Shown in pieces: positions 1 through 5,545 of a stretch of DNA of 6,362 nt. The stretch comes from Candidatus Bathyarchaeota archaeon. GTDB taxonomy: Archaea; Thermoproteota; Bathyarchaeia; TCS64. The first letter of the stretch is position 1; each line of letters starts with the position of its first letter. The notes under the pieces were generated by a model that searched no databases, was not told the origin of the DNA, and was given only the letters and a program-made list of their open reading frames with translations. Where the stretch lies: positions 1-6,362 of the forward strand of contig WJJC01000013.1 of the NCBI GenBank assembly GCA_014729945.1, given 5' to 3'. The translations under genes were made by a program, and so were the position numbers.

Positions 1-2
1 CC

Positions 3-197
3 TCTCTAATAGGCTCCATTGCTCTTTATCTAAGCATAAACTCGACCATAATCGCGACTCAAATAGAGTTATTCGAGAAAGGGGATGGCGTCTGCCTCCA
101 TAAGGGTCCTCTTCCGTGGCCTTTCCCGGTGAGAGTTGGCCCCTTTTTAGTGGATATCCCAGTTGTAGTAATTACAAGATTACACGTTTCAGAGTAA
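3..197 (+). CDS. C-terminal end of an unrecognised membrane-type protein (5' truncated by window edge)
   Basis: An open frame enters from the left edge in frame 3 and ends at the TAA at 195-197, giving 64 residues with no internal ATG or GTG suitable as a start before the hydrophobic part, so the gene begins outside the window. The visible part starts with a membrane-like stretch (about residues 1-24, with SLIGSIALYLSIN at its head), then a charged turn (ELFEKGDG), a proline-rich segment with one Cys (residue 31, then LPWPFPV near 37-43), and a valine-rich beta-like stretch near the end (FLVDIPVVVITRL). The composition is protein-like and explains the locally GC-rich DNA at 81-143. I do not recognise the family. 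It is separated from the next gene by 73 bases carrying that gene's own promoter, so it need not be functionally linked. Coding status is fairly likely; function is unknown. Confidence 0.6.
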   Translation, partial: SLIGSIALYLSINSTIIATQIELFEKGDGVCLHKGPLPWPFPVRVGPFLVDIPVVVITRLHVSE

Positions 198-241
198 TTT
201 CCTCTATTTTCACCACTATTTTAGGGAACGGTTCATAAAGC

Positions 242-249
242 TATACATA
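242..249 (+). promoter_or_regulatory. Archaeal TATA box for the membrane/metallopeptidase unit
   Basis: TATACATA is centred about 25 bases upstream of the ATG at 271, inside an A/T-rich stretch that runs to the start codon. No Shine-Dalgarno motif lies before the ATG. This spacing puts the transcription start on or next to the ATG, so the transcript is probably leaderless. Confidence 0.6.
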
Positions 250-270
250 TTATTAAAATAGATAATTTAT

Positions 271-480
271 ATGACACAGCAGGAAAAAAGCCCTGAAAAT
301 TTAATACAGTTCATAGTAATGATACTAAAGGCTTACATTACGGGCATTCCCGGGATGATTAAATGGATGATCATATCCGCTGTGATCTCAGGGGTTCTGG
401 CTAACGCGGTTCATTTCTACCTCTTGGGCTGGGTAAATGATGGCTGGAATTACGGGGGAATCCATGGCTTGACCCAATAA
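271..480 (+). CDS. Short membrane ORF, probably the N-terminal piece of the following metallopeptidase protein
   Basis: This 69-residue ORF begins with a short polar segment (MTQQEKSPEN), then an amphipathic or hydrophobic stretch (about residues 11-30), and a clear membrane helix (about 31-55, containing IISAVISGVLANAV), ending in GWVNDGWNYGG and a short tail. The start is supported by a TATA box about 25 bases upstream, fitting a leaderless transcript. The frame used by the next ORF is already open from 441 and encodes a coherent sequence (NPWLDPIIFITGQEASPKV) that joins smoothly to residue 62 if one G is added to the GGGGG run at 454-458. I therefore think the last seven residues (IHGLTQ and the preceding G) are probably read in the wrong frame, and that this is the N-terminus of a 584-residue protein ending at 2024. 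It could instead be a genuine small membrane protein. No family recognised. Confidence 0.6.
   Translation: MTQQEKSPENLIQFIVMILKAYITGIPGMIKWMIISAVISGVLANAVHFYLLGWVNDGWNYGGIHGLTQ
454..458 (+). other. G5 homopolymer at the probable frameshift joining 271-480 to 516-2024
   Basis: GGGGG follows codon TAC (451-453). With five Gs the frame ends at TAA 478-480. With six Gs, or with a -1 slip here, the frame continues as Gly-Gly-Asn-Pro-Trp and runs uninterrupted to 2024. The -1 frame is open from 441 (after a TGA at 438-440) and contains no ATG or GTG until 516. Confidence 0.5.
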
Positions 481-515
481 TATTCATTACAGGTCAGGAA
501 GCCAGTCCCAAGGTT

Positions 516-2024
516 ATGTTGTTCTACTTTATGGCCACATACTTATTCTGGTGGCTCATAGGTATGTTCCGTAGTCGGGGCATAGGGAAGGCCGTATCAA
601 TGATAGCTTCCACCCCCATATGGATCGTTAAGAGCATGACATCCATCGGTTTTGGGGCTTTTCCCATGATAATGGGGGGTCTCGCAGTCAGTTTTATTCT
701 AGGTTTAATCCTGCTATCCGGACCATCCGCCATCACTATGTTCCTCATGATGATCACGGTATTGATCTCACAGGAAGAGAGTCTAATCGTGATGGGACTT
801 CAACTGGGCTTCAAGGATGTCGCGGGTCTAGTAAAGGGAGATGAACCAGCAGGGGTGCCATCTCCCCATATGCCTGCGGTTGCTATCATTGGAGCTGCTA
901 TTGGGTTCGGTTATATGGCTTTCTTCAACACTGATCCCATTATTATCAGTGGGATAGTTGTTCTATGCATTGCTGGACTCATCTTTATGTTCATGAAAAA
1001 AAGGAAGAGACAGAATGTGGCTGTGTACGCCACTCTGCTATTCCTAATCTCGGTGACCATATTACTCACTCCAACAGTATTGGCTGATGACGGAGGAATC
1101 AAAGAAAATGGTGGATGGAGTAGCCTACCAAACAATACATGGCTAATAAAAGAATTAATCAGAAGAGGCTACCCCGCCACTGCAGCAGCCGTAGTAGCTG
1201 CTTCATGGATATCCGGATTATTCTCAAAACCAGTCCTAAATAAGGTAAAGCCTCTAGGGGAAGGCTATGTAGAGAAGAAATACGGGGATATTCATAAAGA
1301 CGATAAAAAGATCAATACCTGGAAGTATACCAAAGACCCAAATGGTAACTTCGTGGATGGTTCTGGTCAGAGATATAAACGCGTTGAAGCCAAGGGTTTA
1401 CCCGAGGCTATAGTTGATGCAGAGGACTCTCCGATTCTCGGTGAAAAGGTTCGAATATGGACTCAGGAACCTCCCGCCGATACTAATTTGCAGGATAATA
1501 TTGTGGATGAAATCAGCGAACTGGATGATTTTTATACTGATAAATTACATCCAGACAACTGGAAAAACCTAAAACCGGGACAGAGAGGGGTTGTCATGCA
1601 AGAAATTAATAAGATACTACAGAAAGAACTTGGTATCGAATATGAATTTAAGGTAACCAATAATAGCAATAAAGGTCTTGGCGGCAGTTATACTCCGGCT
1701 CATAAAAGGAAAAACCCTGATGGATCAGAAACTGATATCCCACGCACGATTAGAATAAACGCAAATGGAAACGCCTTTGATGATCCTCGTACAGCAATAA
1801 GAACATTGGTTCACGAGGCTCGTCATGCTTATCAAGATATCCAAGCGGATCCTAAGGGGACGGATTACCAGCAGATGTGTAAATATAATAATAAACATTA
1901 TAACGGGTCAAAAAAGGATTACGTTAGGTATGGAGAGCAGTTTATAGAACGTGACTCCAGAAACTTTGGTCATAATACAACCAATAGGCTAATCAAGGAA
2001 CTGAATCGTAAATGGGGGCACTAG
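516..2024 (+). CDS. Polytopic membrane protein with C-terminal HEARH zinc-metallopeptidase domain (candidate polymorphic toxin)
   Basis: The 502-residue product has two halves. Residues 1-190 are membrane-like: hydrophobic segments at about 1-16, 50-68, 70-86, 119-137, 141-160 and 168-190. The last of these follows a basic run (KKRKRQN, 161-167) and ends in TVLA before DDGG, which looks like an embedded signal peptide with a cleavage site near 190/191. Another hydrophobic stretch (ATAAAVVAASWISGLF) lies at 221-236. The rest is soluble and charged. Near the C-terminus is a zincin motif, H433-E-A-R-H437 in LVHEARHAYQ, followed by QFIERDSRNFG, where E478 or D480 could be the third metal ligand. 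Known family pattern: HExxH tips with a later E-x-D-x-R-x-F are common in polymorphic toxins; the toxin role here is inferred. The next gene follows by 12 bases and may encode the immunity protein. No good Shine-Dalgarno precedes 516, and the frame extends upstream to 441, so the true start is probably 271 through a frameshift. Confidence 0.75.
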   Translation: MLFYFMATYLFWWLIGMFRSRGIGKAVSMIASTPIWIVKSMTSIGFGAFPMIMGGLAVSFILGLILLSGPSAITMFLMMITVLISQEESLIVMGLQLGFKDVAGLVKGDEPAGVPSPHMPAVAIIGAAIGFGYMAFFNTDPIIISGIVVLCIAGLIFMFMKKRKRQNVAVYATLLFLISVTILLTPTVLADDGGIKENGGWSSLPNNTWLIKELIRRGYPATAAAVVAASWISGLFSKPVLNKVKPLGEGYVEKKYGDIHKDDKKINTWKYTKDPNGNFVDGSGQRYKRVEAKGLPEAIVDAEDSPILGEKVRIWTQEPPADTNLQDNIVDEISELDDFYTDKLHPDNWKNLKPGQRGVVMQEINKILQKELGIEYEFKVTNNSNKGLGGSYTPAHKRKNPDGSETDIPRTIRINANGNAFDDPRTAIRTLVHEARHAYQDIQADPKGTDYQQMCKYNNKHYNGSKKDYVRYGEQFIERDSRNFGHNTTNRLIKELNRKWGH

Positions 2025-2028
2025 GAGG
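2024..2028 (+). promoter_or_regulatory. Strong Shine-Dalgarno site starting on the last base of a stop codon
   Basis: GGAGG begins at the last base of the TAG stop (2022-2024) and lies eight bases before the ATG at 2037. It is the only strong Shine-Dalgarno seen in the window and indicates translation of the downstream gene from the same mRNA as the metallopeptidase gene. It also fixes the start of the 155-residue protein. Confidence 0.75.
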
Positions 2029-2036
2029 AAGACACC

Positions 2037-2504
2037 ATGAGTATAGACTTTAAAGACTGGAGATATATGGTCGATGAGATACAGAAGAGATACGAATTCG
2101 ATGAAGAACACGCTGAAAATGCTGCAAATAGACTCAACTACGTACCCGAGATCTTTAACGACTTCCTGACGTACCTACGTACAGGCGATATGCCCAATAC
2201 AGAGAAAGGTGGACACACCTCACATGAACTAGTTGAAAAATATGAACTTCTACCCGTAGGTGCCTATCTAATGCTATTTGAGTTAGCAACCAACCCCCAG
2301 AAGGGGGAAGAGTACCTAACAAAGATACGTGAAGAGGGACACCACACACCAAAATATGATGAAAAGGGAAATCTCGTGGAGATAGAGTTCACAACGATAG
2401 AGACGGGGGATGAAGCTCAAACATGCCCAAAATGCGGTAAACCCGCCACATGGATTGAGCAATACCAACGCTGGTATTGCTACGAGTGCGAGGAGTATCT
2501 CTAA
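2037..2504 (+). CDS. Small zinc-ribbon protein, candidate immunity partner of the metallopeptidase
   Basis: The 155-residue protein is acidic and soluble with no signal peptide or membrane segment. Residues 1-100 look mostly helical and charged (for example FDEEHAENAANRL at 21-33 and HELVEKYELLPVGAYLMLFELA at about 63-84). The C-terminus carries a zinc ribbon with C130-x2-C133 and C148-x2-C151, separated by 14 residues. I do not recognise a named family for the N-terminal part. The gene follows the metallopeptidase gene by 12 bases and has a strong GGAGG site, so the two are almost certainly cotranscribed and probably produced in step. This is the usual position of an antidote gene behind a polymorphic toxin, which suggests an inhibitory role. 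That is inference; a chaperone, an accessory factor or an unrelated small protein are alternatives. The small size and acidity are compatible with an immunity protein, but a zinc ribbon alone does not indicate one. Confidence 0.8.
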   Translation: MSIDFKDWRYMVDEIQKRYEFDEEHAENAANRLNYVPEIFNDFLTYLRTGDMPNTEKGGHTSHELVEKYELLPVGAYLMLFELATNPQKGEEYLTKIREEGHHTPKYDEKGNLVEIEFTTIETGDEAQTCPKCGKPATWIEQYQRWYCYECEEYL

Positions 2505-2525
2505 TTTCTTGGAAACTGTGAAATA

Positions 2526-2540
2526 GCCCCAACGGGGTTT
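2526..2540 (+). other. Short hairpin in the gap between the zinc-ribbon and acetyltransferase genes
   Basis: GCCCC (2526-2530), loop AAC, GGGG (2534-2537), then TTT forms a compact stem with a small T tail, 21 bases after the stop of the zinc-ribbon gene. It could end or attenuate the upstream transcript. The stem is short, the T run is only three bases, and archaeal termination depends mainly on T runs, so confidence is low. Confidence 0.25.
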
Positions 2541-2553
2541 CATAGGGTATTCA

Positions 2554-3402
2554 GTGACGAATATGGAAATATTACTAAGAAAAGCTAGACCAGAGGATAA
2601 AGAGAAAGTCATATGGGTGGAATCCCTCTCCACACCTAACCTGAGTTATGTGCCTGATGTATGGGATATGTTCATCAAGGATGAGAAGGGAGACTGGAGT
2701 GTCGAGGAGGTGGACGGGGAGGTAGTAGCGTGTGGAAAATATAGTATACTTCCAGATGGCTCAGCCTGGCTGGAAACATTGAGGGTCATACCAGAAAGAC
2801 AGGGCTTAGGGTTAGGAAAACGGCTCTATGAGCATTGGTTGAAGCTTAGCGAGGAAAAAGATGTTGAATCTATGCGTATGTATACTGGGGTTAAGAACGA
2901 GGTTTCAGCTGGTTTAGCACGCAGATATGATTTGAGCCTTGCTGAAACATTCCATGGAGCTAAGATAATATGTGAACACATAGAATTAGAGCTAGACACA
3001 GACTTCCAGAATATATCTGATCCTGATGTAGCTACCGAGTTATTGATGCCATTAGCGAAGAAATGGGGTGATTGGATGGTTATGAACCGTACATTCTACA
3101 AGTGGAGTCCAGAACTATGTGAATGGCTGGTAGAAAATGATATGGTGTACAAGGATAACGTAACTGGAAGCCTTATCGTGATGGGTGCCCGATTTATGGA
3201 GGATAAACAGCTTCACATAGGTTTATTTGAAGGCGACCCGGAAAAATGTCTAGAATTCGCACAGATAAAAGGCTCAGTCAAGGGCGTTAACACGATGCAT
3301 TGTCTCTACCCTGAGGAACAAACATGGATTGAGAATGAATTACTTGACTATGGTTTTGAGATGGAGCCATCCGCCTTCATCGTAATGGAGATAAATCTAT
3401 AA
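2554..3402 (+). CDS. GNAT-family N-acetyltransferase with a degenerate second GNAT-like half
   Basis: The product would transfer an acetyl group from acetyl-CoA to an amine; the substrate is not visible. Residues 4-135 form a GNAT domain: opening strand ILLRKARPEDKEKV, acceptor-side strands around VDGEVVACGKYSI, and motif A at LRVIPERQGLGLGKRLYE (76-93), where Q83-x-x-G86-x-G88 binds the acetyl-CoA pyrophosphate. The remaining 145 residues end with WIENELLDYGFEMEPSAFIVMEI, a typical last-strand pattern of a GNAT fold, but no second Q/R-x-x-G-x-G is seen, so the second half is probably a degenerate duplicate. At 282 residues it is about twice a single GNAT. Start: GTG at 2554 gives MTNMEI; ATG at 2563 gives MEI and is equally plausible. 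Neither has a clear Shine-Dalgarno or TATA box, and the gene sits 49 bases after the zinc-ribbon gene, so cotranscription is possible. Confidence 0.85.
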   Translation: MTNMEILLRKARPEDKEKVIWVESLSTPNLSYVPDVWDMFIKDEKGDWSVEEVDGEVVACGKYSILPDGSAWLETLRVIPERQGLGLGKRLYEHWLKLSEEKDVESMRMYTGVKNEVSAGLARRYDLSLAETFHGAKIICEHIELELDTDFQNISDPDVATELLMPLAKKWGDWMVMNRTFYKWSPELCEWLVENDMVYKDNVTGSLIVMGARFMEDKQLHIGLFEGDPEKCLEFAQIKGSVKGVNTMHCLYPEEQTWIENELLDYGFEMEPSAFIVMEINL

Positions 3403-3421
3403 TCCCGCTCTTTATCCGAAA

Positions 3422-3439
3422 ATATTATACTGTTAATAT
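3422..3439. promoter_or_regulatory. Inverted repeat overlapping the TATA box of the second GNAT gene
   Basis: ATATTA (3422-3427) and TAATAT (3434-3439) are perfect six-base arms around a six-base spacer. The TATA-like TTATACTG (about 3425-3432) lies inside, centred about 28 bases before the ATG at 3456. The TATA call is reasonable. The repeat may be an operator, but A/T-only arms arise easily by chance. Confidence 0.4.
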
Positions 3440-3455
3440 ATGATAACAAAATGGG

Positions 3456-3947
3456 ATGGATGAAAAGAGATACACCCTTAATGATGGTAGAGAGATAGAA
3501 CTTAGACCTATCCAAAAAATAGATCGGGAACAACTAATTCAATTCTATCAAGAAATACCTAGTCACACTCAAACTCTATCCCCAGATCTAATTGATTTAC
3601 GATTTAGATACCCCCTGTACTATATCGGATTAGTTACAATACACGAAAATCAACTTGTGGGATATGGTGAGATCGAGGAAAACCCGGAACAAGATAGAGG
3701 CGAGTTAATAATTCACATCCATCCAGATTATATAGGTCTCGGCATTGGCACAGCAATGATGATAATGCTCCTTAACGAAGCAAACGCCACGGATTTATTC
3801 CATATCAACCTCAAGGTGACCGCAGATAATCTACGTGCCTTAAGGTTATTCAGAAAATTCGGGTTTAAAGAGGAGAGCACTGAGAAGGAAGTAATTGATG
3901 GGAAAAAATTTGAGATACTGTATATGAATAAAACGCTTGTAGAGTAA
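3456..3947 (+). CDS. GNAT-family N-acetyltransferase
   Basis: A single GNAT domain of 163 residues, a normal family length. The N-terminus YTLNDGREIELRPIQKIDRE is the usual opening strand and helix of GNATs that begin with a DGxxxxxRPI-type segment. Motif A is IHIHPDYIGLGIGTAM (86-101): the glycines of the acetyl-CoA loop are kept (G94, G96, G98), but the position normally occupied by Arg or Gln is Ile93. Motif B is NLRALRLFRKFGFKEE (125-140), the standard N-x-x-A-x-x-L-x-x-K-x-G-F pattern. The substrate is unknown. ATG 3456 is chosen because a TATA-like box lies about 28 bases upstream, fitting a leaderless message; an ATG at 3451 is out of frame. It is not closely similar to the preceding acetyltransferase. 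Its stop codon abuts that of the convergent transporter gene with no spacer. Confidence 0.88.
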   Translation: MDEKRYTLNDGREIELRPIQKIDREQLIQFYQEIPSHTQTLSPDLIDLRFRYPLYYIGLVTIHENQLVGYGEIEENPEQDRGELIIHIHPDYIGLGIGTAMMIMLLNEANATDLFHINLKVTADNLRALRLFRKFGFKEESTEKEVIDGKKFEILYMNKTLVE

Positions 3948-4838
3948 TTACTTTAGTTTAGTGTTCAAGACTACTGCGGTTATTATTATACCCGCAGATA
4001 CCAAATTAATGTAGGTCACAGGGTCTCCAAGTATGAGATAGGAGAATATTAAGACAAATAATGGCACTAGATTGATGAATAAGCTCGTCTTGTTTACCCC
4101 TATCTTGCTGATGGTAACCTGTTGTATTAGATAACCCAGTATGGATGAGAACAACGCCATAAAGAAAACTGCAATCCATGCCTCCAATGAGTAAGAAAAT
4201 ACGGATCCTAGGACATTCTCCATGAGCATCAATGGCGTGATCTGGATTAACCCAAATAAGAAAACATAAGCTGTAACAAGTAATGGAGAGTACTTTCCTG
4301 TCGCCTTCTTGCTATAAACACCGTAAATTGAGAAACTGATCATCGCCAAGACCATTATCAGATCCCCTTTGTTGAAGCTTAAATTCAATAATACGTACTT
4401 GTCTCCACCTGTTATTGTTAATAACACTCCAGTTAATGCTAGGAAGATTAATCCTACTTTTTTTACGCTCAGCCTCTCCTCGGTGAGAAATATGGCTATC
4501 ACTGAAGATGTTAATGGATTTAATGCATTGATGGTGGAGGAGTTAGCCGCAGATGTATACATAAGACTGGTGAACTGAAAGGCAAAGTAACCGGATACAC
4601 CTAGGAATCCCAGTGCAAAGAGGAGAGGTATATCCCTTTTATCAGGAACCCTGACACTATCTCTACTCCACATATATGGCAGTATAATGGCTGTAGCTAT
4701 CAAGAACCTGAAGAAAGTTAAGGTCATAGGAGGAAACTCTCTCAACGCTACCTTACCGGCGACAAATGAGCCGCCCCAGAAAGAGGTGGTAAGCACCATT
4801 AGAATATATGTGATAGAGTCAGAGCCTTCTTTCGACAT
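3948..4838 (-). CDS. EamA-type drug/metabolite transporter (DMT superfamily)
   Basis: A cytoplasmic-membrane carrier of the ten-helix DMT superfamily, whose members mostly export small metabolites or amino acids; the substrate cannot be read from sequence. The roughly 296-residue length and the two tandem EamA repeats (about residues 8-143 and 153-293) fit the family. Typical signatures are FWGGSFVAGKVALREFPP with FFRFLIA in the first helices, ALNPLTSSVIAIFLTEERLS before helix 5, and the matching FINLVPLFVLIFSYLILGD in the second repeat. An in-frame TTG at 4844 would add two residues; I prefer ATG 4838 (MSKEG) because it is a standard start and lies about 28 bases from a TATA-like CTTTTAA on the minus strand. 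The gene is divergent from the flavoprotein gene across an 81-base intergenic promoter region and convergent with the second GNAT gene. Confidence 0.92.
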   Translation of the reverse strand: MSKEGSDSITYILMVLTTSFWGGSFVAGKVALREFPPMTLTFFRFLIATAIILPYMWSRDSVRVPDKRDIPLLFALGFLGVSGYFAFQFTSLMYTSAANSSTINALNPLTSSVIAIFLTEERLSVKKVGLIFLALTGVLLTITGGDKYVLLNLSFNKGDLIMVLAMISFSIYGVYSKKATGKYSPLLVTAYVFLFGLIQITPLMLMENVLGSVFSYSLEAWIAVFFMALFSSILGYLIQQVTISKIGVNKTSLFINLVPLFVLIFSYLILGDPVTYINLVSAGIIITAVVLNTKLK

Positions 4839-4862
4839 GCCCAAGAGAGTATATCAAATGCA

Positions 4863-4869
4863 TTAAAAG
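4863..4869 (-). promoter_or_regulatory. TATA-like box for the transporter gene
   Basis: On the minus strand CTTTTAA is centred about 28 bases upstream of ATG 4838 and about 22 bases from the alternative TTG 4844. The spacing fits a leaderless transcript and favours the ATG. A second TATA-like GATATAC lies closer to the start and is too near to serve. Confidence 0.4.
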
Positions 4870-4890
4870 ATTGTTAAAAGGATATAGAGA

Positions 4891-4898
4891 TTTATACA
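4891..4898 (+). promoter_or_regulatory. Archaeal TATA box for the iron-sulfur flavoprotein gene
   Basis: TTTATACA is centred about 26 bases upstream of the ATG at 4920. The sequence between is pyrimidine-rich (TTGTCTCTCTC) with no Shine-Dalgarno, so the mRNA is probably leaderless. This is the clearest promoter in the window. Confidence 0.65.
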
Positions 4899-4919
4899 TG
4901 CTCTTTAGTTGTCTCTCTC

Positions 4920-5495
4920 ATGGTACTTATACTAGGAATAGTTGGAAGCCCTAGAAAGAATGGGAACACAGAACTAGTGGTAAATAACGCGTTAAAGGCA
5001 GCTGCTAGCATGGGGGCAAAGACAGAGATACTACTTCTCGCAGAGAATAAGGTTCAGCCATGCATAGCTTGTGGAACCTGTGGAGATACGGGGGAATGCA
5101 TAATCGATGATGACTTCAAACAGGTCTTTAACCAGATGGCTAGTGCTGATGCGTTAATCATGGCCAGCCCTAGCTACTTTGAGTCCATGACGCCCCAGAT
5201 GAAAGCACTCATAGATCGAACAGGATATTATAATAGCACTGCAAAGGGGAGAACAGTTTTTGACGGTAAAGTCGCGGGAGCCATCAGCGTAGCTCGTAGA
5301 ACGGGTCTGGCGAATGTGTGGACCCAGCAGTTATTGTTTATACTCTCCCAGAAAATGATTGTACCCGGTATAACCAGTTACGCGAACGCCGTGGGTAGTG
5401 ACCCGGGAGACGTATTAGAAGACGAAGAGGGCATGCGAACCTCAAGAGAACTTGGAATAGCGGTTGCAGAACTAGCCATGAAGCTGCAAGAGTAG
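4920..5495 (+). CDS. Iron-sulfur flavoprotein / NADPH-dependent FMN reductase family
   Basis: A cytosolic flavodoxin-fold redox protein of 191 residues, the usual size for iron-sulfur flavoproteins. The N-terminal strand and phosphate loop GIVGSPRKNGNTE (6-18) bind FMN phosphate. A compact cysteine motif C48-x2-C51-x2-C54-x5-C60 matches the 4Fe-4S ligand pattern of archaeal iron-sulfur flavoproteins (Isf). The ASPSYFESMTPQMKALIDR segment (82-100) is the second conserved FMN contact region of the family. In methanogens and other anaerobes Isf-type proteins pass electrons from ferredoxin or reduce oxygen or peroxide; the partner here is not visible. The start is supported by the TATA box about 26 bases upstream. 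The gene stands alone, divergent from the transporter. The cluster suggests an anaerobic or microaerobic host, which is inference. Confidence 0.9.
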   Translation: MVLILGIVGSPRKNGNTELVVNNALKAAASMGAKTEILLLAENKVQPCIACGTCGDTGECIIDDDFKQVFNQMASADALIMASPSYFESMTPQMKALIDRTGYYNSTAKGRTVFDGKVAGAISVARRTGLANVWTQQLLFILSQKMIVPGITSYANAVGSDPGDVLEDEEGMRTSRELGIAVAELAMKLQE

Positions 5496-5514
5496 TTTCT
5501 CACTTATCTTAAAA

Positions 5515-5532
5515 ATGTAGTTTGATCTACAT
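5515..5532. promoter_or_regulatory. Perfect inverted repeat upstream of the serine hydrolase gene (possible operator)
   Basis: ATGTAG (5515-5520), spacer TTTGAT, CTACAT (5527-5532). It lies directly downstream of a TATA-like CTTAAAAA (5508-5515) and 13 bases before the ATG at 5546, where a repressor could block transcription start. It could instead form an RNA hairpin ending the upstream flavoprotein transcript. Confidence 0.4.
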
Positions 5533-5545
5533 ATGGGTGCATGAG

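Noticed and set aside
78..146. GC-rich stretch with AAAGGGG pairing to CCCCTTT and an inner GGC/GCC hairpin, faintly like a fluoride-type riboswitch (GGGGATGGCGT).
   Set aside because: It lies wholly within the open frame 3-197, which encodes convincing protein sequence; downstream conserved riboswitch parts are missing and the next gene is not a fluoride exporter.
58..228. Minus-strand open frame of about 56 codons ending near base 58.
   Set aside because: It has no start codon, contains low-complexity polar sequence and is antisense to the better plus-strand frame.
516..1090. Membrane part as a type IV secretion TrbL/VirB6-like channel component.
   Set aside because: It is polytopic and hydrophobic, but I see no specific motif of that family and no other secretion genes nearby.
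993..2024. Separate secreted protein starting at the internal ATG 993.
   Set aside because: No Shine-Dalgarno precedes it and the surrounding frame is continuous; kept only as a finding about the embedded signal-like segment.
2316..2633. Minus-strand ORF of 105 codons across the zinc-ribbon gene end and acetyltransferase start.
   Set aside because: It is antisense to two genes with recognisable motifs (zinc ribbon, GNAT), and has no family signature or promoter of its own.
4369..4578. Plus-strand ORF of 69 codons inside the transporter gene.
   Set aside because: It is a shadow of the strongly supported EamA transporter on the other strand.
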